This document shows, one piece after another, positions 33,995-46,342 of a stretch of DNA of 64,000 nucleotides. Source of the DNA: Arachis hypogaea. Lineage: Eukaryota > Streptophyta > Magnoliopsida > Fabales > Fabaceae. Where the stretch lies: contig NC_092048.1 in the NCBI RefSeq assembly GCF_003086295.3, positions 111,430,276 to 111,494,275 on the forward strand, read 5' to 3'. The notes under the pieces were generated by a model that was not told where the DNA came from, did not search any database, and worked only from the letters and a program-made list of their open reading frames with translations. Position 1 is the stretch's first letter; every line of letters begins with the position of its first letter. A program made the position numbers and the translations under genes.

Positions 33995-36600
33995 GTAGAA
34001 GCTCGAAGAAGAAATAAAGCTCAAAACAGAGATACAAAAGCGTGAAGCATTCACACGATAACCAAATGTGAAAAGGCACAAGAGATGAACATAAATACAA
34101 GATAAAGATACAAGATCACAAGGTTTATAGTTATATATGTATAATAGCCAAAAGAATACTAGCCACAGCCCGCGGAGTTTAAGCCGACTAATTGATATAG
34201 ACATAACAGAGTTTTTGGAATAAAATAGCAACATCCTAACTCTCAAAATAAGCCTCTAAGGCATCAAGATACAATATACAATATACAAAAGAGAGAGCGT
34301 AACTACATCAAAATAATCAAAAGGCCAAAACATAAGAGAGATCCTCCGCCCTGTCACTATCCTGCAACTCACTGAGGTGGGTTGCGTTCTGCATCTGAAA
34401 AACAACAACAACATATGGTATAAGAACCAGAGGTTCTCAATATAGTAACAGTTCCCAATATATAAGATATAAGGTTCTGGGATGCCAAAGGCAATCCTAG
34501 AACTTCACACCGATATAGAGATTTAAAACTTAGCAACAACTTTAATAAAATCCTCAAAGGGTTGTCTACTCCTAAGGAATTTCTAACTAATAGTTTACTG
34601 CTGTCTCACAGCCTTCGCCAACCTATCCTCCATGAGATCCGATCGCCACCGCCTACCGAGCCTCCTCATTCCCAATAGAAAGCACAAGTAATTTCAAACA
34701 AGTAAAACACATGTAATATGCATATATAGCAAGTAATTTAGGAAGCAAGTAAATATTTTATACATTTAGGCAAACGATGCAATTAGGCAAAGCAAACAAA
34801 CACATAAATGATGCACATGATGAATGTCTGTCCTATTGGCCGTGATATCACTTATCGGTTCAACTGCCAACCCAACACATCCCCATGGGATGTTATCTTT
34901 CGGTCATGAATAAAAATTAGTACCCCAGGGATATAGTGCCTGGCTCACTGTCCATGAATATAGTGCCCGACACACTCTTGTGATTCGAAAGGATGCGAGT
35001 GGGATACTCATCCTCAGACCTCACATCTCAACGTAAGCAGGATTAACCACCGTCCTTGCCAGGCGCATAGCGACTCATCAATATCAGTATATAAATAGTA
35101 TATAGTATATCTCAATGATCACTGCTCAAAGCATAAGTTCATTATTACTCATCTTATCATAATCCATCATTTCCAAGTCTCAAACTCATAATCAGTTCTC
35201 AATATTGTGTCCTCTCAACACTCTGCCAAACCACTCAAGTCATTCCATCCACAGAACTTCCCAAGCCTAAGTCTCCATCTTCTAAATCAAACATAAATCA
35301 TCTAATCTTAAGTCATCTAACTCATCCTCAATAATCTCAAAGCCTAATCACTAGTTATAAGTCTCAAATAGTAGTTAAGGAAGTTTAGAAAGTTATGAGA
35401 ACCTTTAAAACTGAAGAAAAACAAGTTTTTCAGCAAAACAGGGGTCATGCGTATGCATGCCCTTGTTTGCGTATGCATGAGTGTCAGAATGCCTCTGTCG
35501 CGTACGCATGCTACACTCGCGGTCGCGAGACCTCAAAACAGCAAAGGAGGCTCGCGTTGCGTGCAACATGCCATGTACGCATGCCTCAAAAATCAATGTT
35601 TTCACGTATGCACGCCTTTGCCGCCTACGCATGGGTACTTGACAGCAGCCAATCCTCGCATCGTGTGCAACAGTCCGAGTATGCATGGCATTAAAAACTT
35701 AGAAAAATTTTGAAAAGCTGCAGAATTCAGAGTTTTATACCGAACTTCAAACTCGCATAACTTTTTTATTTTAAAACATTTTTCATCTGTTCTTTGAACG
35801 TCTTAAAGCTCTCAAACCCAACTTTCATTTAAATCAAGTTCATCCAAAATGAGGATCCAGAGCCAAGTTATGTCTCATCAAAGTTCATCAAAAACAAAGT
35901 TTTATGAAAACTTACAAGGTTCTCTAGTTTTCCAAAGCATCAAATTAAACCAAATCCAAAACACATTCTAATCCATACCAAAACCTACAATTTGATATTG
36001 TCTCTCATATATATATGATCTATCACTTCCTCAATCATTTTCACGCTCAAATATTACTCAATTCATTAATCCAATAATCCAAATTCAACAACATCCTCCC
36101 TCTCTAAACCATACATACAACCATCATTAATCATCAATCATCATCATATTAAAATCCACTACAATCATATCTCAACACCTATAATTATTCAATCTTCATC
36201 AACATGCATATACCACAAACACAATTCAAACAACCATATATTCAATTCAATCCTATCATGTGGTCCACTAGCCTAAGTTTCACAAAATATTACATATTAC
36301 ATAAAGGAAACCTTTAGAATTAGTGCCCAATTTTCAATTCTAAATAATTTTCTAAGTTTCTCTACAGTTTTATTTTCTCTCTCGCAGTACGGGATAGGCT
36401 TAAGCCGGTACTGCCGGCTAATTTACCGGTATGCAATTTTTCACAGAAAATTACATTTTCCCACTCGGAAAAATTCACTGAATTCAAATCTCACCTTTAA
36501 ATATTCAAATTAACATTCCAAATTTGTGATCCTATTTTGGGCAATTAAATTGTTATTTTATTTTATTTTTTTAAACGGTTGTTAATCTCCGGTTCTTACA
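33820..36600 (-). repeat. 3' LTR of element D
   Basis: 2781 bp; on the minus strand it starts TGTAAGAACCGG and ends GGGTGTTACA. Compared with the 5' LTR it lacks about 640 bp (53728-54363), with AAACC at both break points. TGCGTACGCA-like palindromes are at 35447-35690. Confidence 0.9.
33907..33991. repeat. (AT)n microsatellite
   Basis: About 42 uninterrupted AT units inside the 3' LTR of D. The corresponding place in the 5' LTR has a shorter (TA)n followed by (GA)n. Confidence 0.95.
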
Positions 36601-36638
36601 TTCTCCCCACCAAATTAGAAATTTTGTCCCTAAAATTT
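36601..36638 (-). promoter_or_regulatory. Stem-loop plus polypurine tract (element D)
   Basis: On the minus strand AAATTTT-AGGGAC-AAAATTT (36619-36638) pairs over 7 bp, followed by CTAATTTGGTGGGGAGAA against the LTR. It is the same arrangement as in families A and B but in a different lineage. Confidence 0.7.
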
Positions 36639-38142
36639 AATAATTACCTGAGAATAACTCCATATAATCTTTTTGTATCTCAGACTCCAATTCCCAAGTG
36701 TGTTCTTCCATTCCAGCTCTTCTCCAAGCTACCTTTACTAATAGAACTTCTTTTCCATGCAACTTCTTCACACTAGTATCATCAATTCTCACTAGTGTGA
36801 CTTGAAATGCCAGGTTCTCCTTCAATTCAACCGACTCAGGCTCTAACACATGAGCCGCATCTGATGTGTACTTACGGAGTTGTGACACATGGAATACATC
36901 ATGCATGTTAGACAAACGCGGTGGCAAAACTACTTGGTAAGCCACCGGCCTGACTCGTCTGAAAATCTCAAAAGGTCCAACGTAACTCGGGTTTAACTTC
37001 TATGTCTTAATTGCTCTACCAATCCCAGTTGTCGGAGTAACTTTCAAAAATAAGTGCTCACCCACTTCAAATACTAACGGTGTTCTCCTCTGATCAACAT
37101 AACTCTTCTGTCAGCTTTGTGCAGTTTGGATTCTAGCTCGAATCTGCTTGATCTTCTCAGTGGTCTCTACTACTAAATCCAGTCTCAACACACTTGTTTC
37201 ACCCGTTTCATACCAACACAGTGGAGACTGCCACTTCTGTCCATACAAAGCCTCATACGGAGCCACACAAATGCTCACATAAAAGCTGTTGTTTTACGCA
37301 AACTCCATCAGTGGCAAGTAACAGTCCCAACTTTCCGGTTGATCCAACTCACACGCCCTTAGCATATCCTCCAATATCTGAATAGTCCTTTCCGACTGTC
37401 CATAAATTTGTGGATGCTACACCATGCTAAGGCATAGTCTCGTACTAAAAGCTCTTTGAAAAGATTCCCAAAACCTTGATGTGAATCAGGAATCTCGATC
37501 CAAAACTATTGACTTTGGACACCGTGAAACCTTACAATCTTCTTCATGTATAATCTCACCAATTCTTCCAGTGAATAGTTTACTCGGATAGGAAGAAAGT
37601 GAGTGGACTTGGTTAAGCGATCCACGATCACCCAAACCGCATCAAATCCTAACCTAGTCTTCGGAAATCCCGTTACAAAGTCCATAGAAATTCCATCCCA
37701 CTTCCACTGAAGAATCTCAAGTGGATGTAGCATTTCCGACGGTCTCTGGTGCTCTATCTTCACCCACTGACACATCAAACACTTGGATACAAGTGTAGCT
37801 ACATCACCTTTCATCCCAGACCACCAAAACATCTTCTTCAAATTGTGATACATTTTCGTACTTCCTAGATGAATAGAGAATTCGTTGTTATGAGCTTTCG
37901 ACAACAATTCTTGTCTCAAATTCCCAACATCTGGCACACAGATCCTCCCGTTATACCTCCATAATCCTTCACCATCCTTAGTGAATTCTCCTCGCCTTTC
38001 TTTACCAATCGGTTGAAACATTTTCTGAAGTTCTTGCTCGTTTTGCTGAGCCCTCTGAATTTCTGTCTTGAAAGTACCTGAAGTTTGCAACCGGTTCAAA
38101 CAGGCTTGTTCGTCAACTTTACCAAGATCAAACTTAAGGTCT
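36637..38142 (-). pseudogene. Element D integrase and chromodomain-like tail
   Basis: 38099-37506 is open. An H2C2 zinc-binding region (H-N-N-E-F-S-I-H, then KCLMCQ) is followed by the catalytic core start WKWDGISMDFVTGFP and WVIVDRLTKSTHF. The rest of the core (37500-36960) can be followed only through stop codons, for example QSERTIQILEDMLRAC. The tail 36945-36637 contains MHDVFHVSQLRKY and EEHTWELE, typical of the integrase C-terminus and chromodomain of Del/Tekay elements. It is non-functional as it stands. Confidence 0.85.
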
Positions 38143-38147
38143 GTAAA
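38143..38147. repeat. Target-site duplication of element C, left copy
   Basis: GTAAA, repeated at 48035-48039. Confidence 0.92.
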
Positions 38148-39839
38148 TGGTGCACGAAATTGTGATCATCAACAATGGTGCCAAAGACTTGGTGCTCTCA
38201 AACGTGAATCACACTTTGTCACAACTTCGCACAACTAACCAGCAAGTGCACTGGGTCGTCCAAGTAATAAACCTTACGTGAGTAAGGGTCGATCCCACGG
38301 AGATTGTCGGCTTGAAGCAAGCTATGGTCACCTTGTAAATCTCAGTCAGGCGGATTCATATGGTTATAGAGTTTTAATAATTAAAAGATAAATAAAACGT
38401 AAAATAGGATAGAAATACTTATGTAATTCATTGGTGAGAATTTCAGATAAGCGTATGGAGATGCTTTTGTTCCTCCTGAACCTCTGCTTTCCTGCTGTCT
38501 TCATCCAATCATTCCTACTCTTTTCCATGGCAAGCGTTATGTAGGGCATCACCGTTGTCAATGGCTACATCCCATCCTCACAGTGAAAATGGTCCAAAAT
38601 GCGCTGTCACCGCACGGCTATTCATCTGTCGGTTCTCGATCATACTGGAATAGGATTCAGTAATCCTTTTGCGTCTGTCACTACGCCCAGCACTCACGGG
38701 TTTGAAGCTCGTCACAGCTATCCCTTCCGGATCCTACTCGGAATACCACAGACAAGGTTTAGACTTTTCGGATCTCAAGAATGGCCGCCAATAATTCTAG
38801 CCTATACCACGAAGACCCTGATCTCATGGAATGGAAGGCTCGGTTGTCAGGCGAGGCAACCATGCGTCATGAACCAGGAGGCTAAGAGATATGCACTTAA
38901 GCTATTGCAAGTAGAACGGAAGTGGTTGTCAGGCATGCGTTCATAGGTGAGAATGATGATGAGTGTCACGGATCATCACCTTCCTCAGGTTGAAGAACAA
39001 GTGTATATCTTAGATAAGAAATAGGCTTGAATTGAATAGAAAAATAATAGTACTTTGCATTAATTCATGAGGAACAGCAAAGCTCCACACCTTAATCTAT
39101 GGTGTGTAGAAACTCTACCGTTGAAAATACATAAGAACAAGGTCCAAGCATGGACAAATGGCCAGCCTCCATAAAGTTCTAAGATAGCATAAAACTGATC
39201 AAAGATGTCTAATACAATAGTAAAGGGTCCTATTTATAACAGACTAGTTACTAGGGTTTACAGAAATGAGTAAATGATGCAGAAATCCACTTCTAGGGCC
39301 CACTTGGTGTGTGCTTGGGCTGAGCATTGAGCTTTACATATGTAGAGACTTCTCTTGGAGTTGAACGCCAGTTTGTAAACTGTTTCTGGCGTTTAACTCC
39401 ACTTTACAACCTGTTTCTGGCGTTTAACTCCAGAATATGGCAGAAAGCTGGCGTTGAACGCCAGTTTGCATCATCTAAACTCGGGCAAAATATGAACTAT
39501 TATATATTTCTAGAAAGCCCTGGATGTCTACTTTCCAAAGCAATTGAGAGCGCGCCATTTGGAGTTCTGTAGCTCCAAAAAATCCACTTTGAGTGCAGGG
39601 AGGTCAGAATCCAACAACATCTGCAGTCCTTCTTCAACCTCTGAATCTGATTTTTGCTCAAGTCTCTCAATTTCAGCCAGAAAATACCTGAAATCACAAA
39701 AAAACACATAAACTCATAGTAAATTCCAGAAATGTGATTTTTATTTAAAAACTAATAAAATTATACTAAAAACTAACTAAATCATACTAAAAACTATGTA
39801 AAAACAATGCCAAAAAGCGTATAAATTATCCGCTCATCA
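38148..39839 (-). repeat. 3' LTR of element C
   Basis: 1692 bp, minus-strand start TGATGAGCGGATAATTTATA and end GTGCACCA. GGCGTTTAACTCC/GGCGTTGAACGCC motifs are at 39360-39465. Confidence 0.95.
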
Positions 39840-39876
39840 CAACACCAAACTTAAATTGTTGCTTGTCCCCAAGCAA
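39840..39876 (-). promoter_or_regulatory. Terminal stem-loop plus polypurine tract (element C)
   Basis: On the minus strand TTGCTTG-GGGA-CAAGCAA (39859-39876) then ATTTAAGTTTGGTGTTG, as in element B. Confidence 0.8.
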
Positions 39877-41014
39877 TTGAAAATCAAATAGGATAAAAAG
39901 AAGAGAATATACTATAAATTCTAAAATATCAATGAAACTTAGCTCCAATCAGATGAGCGGGACTAGTAGCTTTTTTCCTCTTGAATAATTTTAGCATCTC
40001 AATTTATCCATTGAAGTTCAGAATGATTGGCATCTATAGGAACTTAGAATTTAGATAGTGTTATTAATTCTCCTAGTTCAGTATGTTGATTCTTGAACAC
40101 AGCTACTTTATGAGTCTTGGCCGTGGCCCTAAGCACTTTGTTTTCCAGTATTACCACTGGATACATAAATGCCACAGACACATAACTGGGTGAACCTTTT
40201 CAGATTGTGACTCAGCTTTGCTAAAGTCCCCAATTAGAGGTGTCCAGGGTTCTTAAGCACACTCTTTTTTAGCTTTGGACCTTGACTTTAACCGCTCAGT
40301 CTCAAGCTTTCACTTGACACCTTCACACCACAAGCACATGGTTAGGGACAACTTGATTTAGCCGCTTAGGCCATGATTTTATTCCTTTAGGCCCTCCTAT
40401 CCATTAATGCTCAAAGCCTTGGATCCTTTTTATTACCCTTGCCTTTTGGTTTTAAGGGCTATTGGCTTTTTGCTCTTGCCTTTTGGTTTAAAGAGCTTTT
40501 GGTTTTTTCTGCTTGCTTTTTCTTTTTCTTCGCCTCTTTTTTTTTTGCCATTTTTCTTTTCTCTTTTTTTTTTCTTTTTTTTTTTCGCAAGCTCTTCTCT
40601 ATTCACTGCTTTTTCTTGCTTCAAGAATCATTTTTATGATTTTTCAGATCATCAAATAACATTTCTCCTTTTTCATCATTCTTTCAAGAGCCAACATATT
40701 TAACATTCATAAACCACAATATCAAAAGACATATGCAATGTTCAAGTATTCATTCAGAAAATAAAAAGTATTGTCACCACATCAAAATAATTAAACTAGT
40801 TTCAAGGATGAATTCAAAACCCTGTACTTCTTGTTTTTTTGTTTTTAGAACAGTTTTTATTTAAGAGAGGTGATGGATTCATAGGACATTCATTACTTTA
40901 AGGCATAGACACTTAAATACTAATGATCATGTAATAAGACACAAACATAAGCATAAAGCATAGTAAACGAAAAACAGGAAAATAAGAACAAGGAGATTAA
41001 GGAACGGGTCCACC
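39877..41014 (-). other. Element C 3' non-coding region
   Basis: No gene seen. It matches 18867-20141 of B. A T-rich tract at 40530-40590 gives low-complexity open frames on both strands. Confidence 0.7.
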
Positions 41015-41371
41015 TTAGTGAGGGTGACGTCTTCCTCCTCTTGAAGAACCAATGGTGCTCTTGAGCTCCTCTATGTCTCTTTCTTGTCTTTGTTGCTCCT
41101 CCCTAGTGCTTTTGGTGCTCCTATCCTTAGTTTCTCCAATAGTTATAGGGAGAAAAATGTATCCCTTGAGGTATCTCAGGGATTTCTTGGTGAGGGAATT
41201 TCTCATGCTCTTGTTGAGGTCCATGAGTGGGCTCTCTTGATGTGCAGTCAAATGCTCTAATACTGAGCTATGGACCCTTGAGATGAATCTCTCCATCTCT
41301 CATGACTCGGAGGTAGAAGCTTTTGCCTTCCCATTCCTCTTTCTAGATGTTTCTCTGGCCTTAGGTGTCAT
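41015..41371 (-). pseudogene. Element C second ORF, internally deleted
   Basis: The ATG at 41369-41371 begins MTPKARETSRKRNGK, matching the element B second ORF. A TGA replaces the Trp codon before EMERFIS. After MERFISRVH the sequence jumps over roughly 700 bases present in B, removing the whole globular domain. The remaining 3' part is in shifted frames. Family membership is certain from the alignment; the protein product is lost. Confidence 0.75.
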
Positions 41372-41405
41372 AAATGGTTATGGAAAAACAAAAAGCTATG
41401 CTTTT

Positions 41406-41444
41406 ACCACACCAAACTTAGAAGGGTTGCTCGTCCTCGAGCAA
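41406..41444 (-). promoter_or_regulatory. Internal stem-loop plus polypurine-like module (element C)
   Basis: On the minus strand TTGCTCG-AGGA-CGAGCAA (41427-41444) then CTAAGTTTGGTGTGG. The loop is AGGA here and GGGA in B; the stem is unchanged. Confidence 0.65.
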
Positions 41445-41723
41445 AAGAAGAGAAGAGGGAGTAGAAGAAGAAGAAAATGGAAAAGATGGAGGGAGAATGT
41501 GTATTCGACCAGGGGGGTTTTAGGTGGTTATGATGTGTGAAAAGGAAGGAGTGAGGGTTTGAATTTGAGTGGGTGGGTGTAGGTGGGCTGTATGATGGTT
41601 TTGGAGGAGTAATGGAGGTGATTGGTGAAGGGTATTTTGGGAAGAGAGATATGAAAAAGGTGGGGATCCTGTGGGGTCCACAGATCCAGTGGGTCAAGGA
41701 CTTAACATCCCTGCTCCAATTAG

Positions 41724-41897
41724 GCGTGTAAAACGCCCTTGCTGTGCAATCCTGGCATTTAACGCCAGATTGCTGCCTGTTTTTGGCGTTAAACGCCCAA
41801 ATGTAGCCTGTTTCTGGCGTTTAACGCCAGGTAGATGCTTCTTTCTGGCGTTAAATGCCAGACAGATGCTTGTTTCTGGTGTTTAAATGCCAGAATG
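41724..41897. repeat. Array of GGCGTTTAACGCC palindromes (element C internal)
   Basis: About five or six copies spaced 30-36 bp, including TGGCATTTAACGCCAG, TGGCGTTAAACGCC and TGGCGTTTAACGCCAG. It is the counterpart of 21541-21765 in B but with fewer units. Confidence 0.85.
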
Positions 41898-42280
41898 CTC
41901 CTCCTCCAGGGTGTGCTATTTTTAATGCTATTTTTCATTTTATTTTTGAATTTTTTTGTAGTTTTTGTGACTCCACATGATCATCATCCTAATAAAACAT
42001 GAAATAAAAAAATAAAATAGATATAATTAAATAACATTGGGTTGCCTCCCAACAAGCACTTCTTTAATGTCAGTAGCTTGACAGTGAGCTCTCATGGAGC
42101 CTCACAGATGTTCAGAGCATTGTTGGGACCTCCCAACACCAAACTTAGAGTTTGAATGTGGGGGTTCAACACCAAACTTGGAGTTTGGCTGTGGCCTTCC
42201 AACACCAAACTTAGAGTTTGACTGTGGGAGCTTTGGTTAACTCTGCAGTGAGAGAAGCTTTTCATGCTTCCTCTCCACGG

Positions 42281-44430
42281 TTACAGAAGGAGATCCTTGA
42301 GTTTAAACACAAGGTTGTCCTTATTCAGTTGAAGGACCAACTCTCCTCTGTCCACATCAATCACAGCTCTTGCTGTGGCTAGGAAGGGTCTTCCAAGGAT
42401 GATGGATTCATCCTCATCCTTCCCAGTATCTAGGATTATAAAATCAGCAGGGATGTAAAGGCCTTCAACCTTTACTAACACGTCCTCTACCAGTCCATAA
42501 GCCTGTTTTCTTGAGTTGTCTGCCATTTCTAATGAGATTTTGGCAGCTTGCACCTCAAGGATCCCAAGTTTCTCCATTACAGAGAGTGGCATTAAGTTTA
42601 TTCCTGACCCCAGGTCACACAGAGTCTTCTCAAAGGTCATGGTGCCTATGTTACAGGGTATTAAGAATTTACCAGGATCCTGTTTCTTTTGAGGTAATTT
42701 CTGCCTATCCAATGCATTCAGTTCATTGGTGAGCAAGGGAGGTTCATCTTCCCAAGTCTCATTACCAAATAATTTGGCATTCAACTTCATGATTGCACCA
42801 AGGTACTTAGCAACTTGCTCTTCAGTGACGTCTTCATTCTCTTCAGAAGAAGAATACTCATCAGAGCTTATGAAGGGCAGAAGGAGGTTCAATGGAATCT
42901 CTATGGTCTCTAGATGAGTCTCAGATTCCTTTGGTTCCTCATAGGGAAACTCCTTATTGGTCACTGAGCGTCCCAGGAGCTCTTCCTCACTAGGATTCAC
43001 GTCCTCCTCCTCCCTTGTAGGTTCGGCCATGATGGTCAAATCAACGGCCTTGCACTCTCTCTTTGGATTTTCTTCTGTATTGCTTGGGAGAGTACTAGGA
43101 GGAGTTTCAGTGACCCTTTTACTCAGCTGGCCCACTTGTGCCTCCAAATTTCTAATGGAGGACCTTGTTTCATTCATGAAACTTAGAGTGGCCTTAGATA
43201 GATCAGAGACTATATTTGCTAAGCTAGATGGATTCTGCTCAGAATTCTCTGTCTGTTGCTGAGTGGATGATGGAAAAGGCTTGCTATTGCTAAACCTGTT
43301 TCTTCCACCATTATTAAAGCCTTGTTGAGGCTTTTGTTGATCCTTCCATAAGAAATTTGGATGATTTCTCCATGAGGGATTATAGGTGTTTCCATAGGGT
43401 TCACCCATGTAATTCACCTCTGCTATTGCAGGGTTCTCAGGATCATAAGCTTCTTCTTCAGAAGATGCCTCTATAGTACTGTTGGATGATTCCTTCAATC
43501 CATTCAGACTCTGAGAGATCATATTGACTTGCTGAGTCAATATTTTGTTCTGAGTCAATATGGCATTCAGAGTATCAATTTCAAGAACTCCATTCCTCTG
43601 AGGTGTCCCATTACTCACAGGATTCCTTTCAGAAGTGTACATGAACTAGTTATTTGCAACCATGTCAATGAGTTCCTGAGCTTCTGCAGGCATTTTCTTT
43701 AGGTGAATGGATCCACCTGCAGAATGGTCCAATGACATCTTAGATAATTCAGACAGACAATCATAGAATATATCCAGGATGATCCATTCTGAAAGCATGT
43801 CAGAAGGACACTTTTTGGTCAGTTGCTTGTATCTCTCCCAAGCTTCATAGAGGGATTTACCTTCTTTCTGTCTGAAGGTTTGAACATCCACTCTAAGCTT
43901 ACTAAGCTTTTGAGGAGGAAAGAACTTGGCTAAGAAAGCCATGACCAGCTTATCCCAAGAGTTCAGGCTATCTTTAGGTTGAGAGTCCAACCATATTCTA
44001 GCTCTGTCTCTTACAACAAACGGGAAAAGCATAAGCCTGTAGACCTCGGAGTCAACCCCATTGGTCTTAACAGTATCACATATCTGCAAGAATTCAGTTA
44101 AGAATTGAAAAGGATCTTCTAATGGAAGTCCATGAAACTTACAGTTTTGTTGCATCAGAGAAACTAATTGAGGCTTTAGCTCAAAATTATTTGCTCCAAT
44201 GGCAGGGATTGAGATGCTTCTTCCATGTAAATTGGAATTTGGTGCAGTAAAGTCACCAAGCATCTTTCTTGCATTGTTATTATTTTGGCTATGTCTCCTT
44301 CTTTTTCGAAAATTTCTGTCAGATTTTCTCCAGAGAGTTGTGCTTTAGCTTCCCTTAGCTTCCTCTTCAGAGTCCTTTCAGGTTCAGGATCAGCTTCAAC
44401 AAGAATGTTCTTATCCTTGTTCCTGCTCAT
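42281..44430 (-). pseudogene. Element C gag-protease region
   Basis: It starts MSRNKDKN at 44430; a one-base deletion near 44290 relative to B breaks the frame. Capsid continues 44263-43646 (GLPLEDPFQFLTEF, RARIWLDSQP, FLAKFFPPQK). The same in-frame TAG as in B (43646-43648) precedes the 453-codon part 43642-42281, with CDLGSGINLMPLS (protease active site) and ILGRPFLATA. The 3' end is shifted near 42300 compared with B, so the NSKFGV repeat tail is out of frame. No RT follows. Confidence 0.85.
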
Positions 44431-46318
44431 ATGAAAAAGAAGAGAACAGAAAATAATAGGGATCCTCTTTGCCACAGTAGAGAGGTTCCTTTATGTGAGT
44501 AGAAGAGAAGAATAAAAGAAGGGGAAGAGAAAAACTCGAACACAGAGTGGAAGATGGTGTTTGAATTTTGGGTGGTCAAGAAGTGTTAGTAGATGAATAA
44601 ATAAATAGAAGGAGATGATAGAAGAGAGAATAATTCGAAAATTAAACAAAATAAAAATAAAAATAAAAATAATTTATTTTTAATTTTTAAAAATTAAAGT
44701 TAAAATTCAAAAATTTTAAAATTAAATTAAATTAAAATTTAAAACAATTAGTTAATTAAAAAATAATTTTGAAAAAGAGGAAAGGAATTTTCAAAAATTA
44801 GAAAGAGAGAGTTAGTTAGGTAGTTTTGAAAAAGATAAGAATCAAACAAAAAGTTAAGTGGTTAATTGAAAAAGATTTGAAAATCAAATTTTGAAAAGAT
44901 AAGAAGTTAGAAAAGATTTTGAAATTAATTTTGAAAAAGATGTGATTGAAATTTATTTTGAAAAAGAAATTTAAAAAGATTTAATTTTGAAAATTAAAGT
45001 TGATTACTTGACTAACAAGAAACAAAAAGATAGGATTTTAAAATTTAAAGATTGAACCTTTCTTACTAGACAAGTAACAAACTTAAAATTTTTGAATCAA
45101 TCACATTAATTGTTAGTAAATATTTTGAAATTATGAAACAAAATAAGAAAAAGATTTGTGAAAATCAATTTGAAATTTTCGAAAATTATGAAAGAAAATT
45201 GAAAAAGATTTGATTTTTGAAAAAGATTTGAAAAAGATAGAATTTTTAAATTGAAAATTTGACTTGACTCATAAGAAACAACTAAATTTTAAAAAGTTTT
45301 GAAAAAGTCAACTCAAATTTTCGAAATTTATGAGTGAAATAAGGGAAAGATATTTTTTTATTTTTGAATTTTTAATGAAGAAAGAGAAAAACATCAAAAA
45401 GACTCAATGCATGAAAATTTTGGATCAAAACAAATGATGCATGCAGGAACACTATGAATGTCAAGATGAACACCAAGATACTTTGAAGATCAAGATGAAC
45501 ATCAAGACTTATTTCTGAAAATTTTTAAGAAAAGAAAAACATGCAAGACACCAAACTTAGAAATTTTTAATTTTTAGACACTATGAATGCAAGAATGCAT
45601 ATGAAAAACAAGATGCAACACACAACAAGAAAATATGAAGATCAAACAAGAGGATTCATCAAGAACAACTTGAAGATCATGAAGAATGCAATGCATGAAT
45701 TTTCAAAAAATGCAAGAAAGAGATAAACATGCAATTGACACCAAACTTATAAATTGACACTAGAATCAAACAAGAAACATCAATTTTTTTATTTTTATGA
45801 TTTTATTAATTTTTTTGGGTTTTTCAAAAATTAATTAGAAAAGAAAAATAAGGATTTCAAAATTTTTAATGAGAATTCCAGGAATCATGCAATGTTAGTC
45901 TAAAGCTCCGGTCCAGGAATTAGACATGGCTTACTAGCAGCCAAGCTTTCAGTGAAAGCTCCGGTCCAAGACACTAGACATGGCCAATGGCCAGCCAAGC
46001 TTTAGAAGACATTGCCTACCTCCCATGTATACAACAACTATGTGTGTAACTGCCAAATGGGTGAAGATCAACAAGCTCTTGTGATGATAAGTTGAAACCC
46101 CGGTCCAAATGATTAGACATGGCTTACAGCCAGCCAGGATTCAACAAATCATCATGAAGCACTAGAATTCATTCTTAAAAATTCTGAAGAAAAATATATT
46201 TTTGAAAATATTTATTTTTATTTTTTTCGAAAATAAGAATAATAAAAATCTTAAAATTAAAATAAAATTACCTAATCTGAGCAACCAGATGAACTGTCAA
46301 TTGTCCAAACTCGAACAA
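44431..46318 (-). other. Element C leader, AT-rich
   Basis: No gene seen; the same gaaaaagattt-rich composition and agacatggc/cagccaagc repeats (45900-46140) as in B. Confidence 0.7.
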
Positions 46319-46336
46319 TCACCGGCAACGGCGCCA
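46319..46336 (-). other. Primer binding site, tRNA-Asp type (element C)
   Basis: On the minus strand TGGCGCCGTTGCCGGTGA, 17/18. Confidence 0.92.
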
Positions 46337-46342
46337 AAAACT

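Noticed and set aside
33890..34246. ORFs with (YI)n
   Set aside because: Translation of the (AT)n microsatellite.
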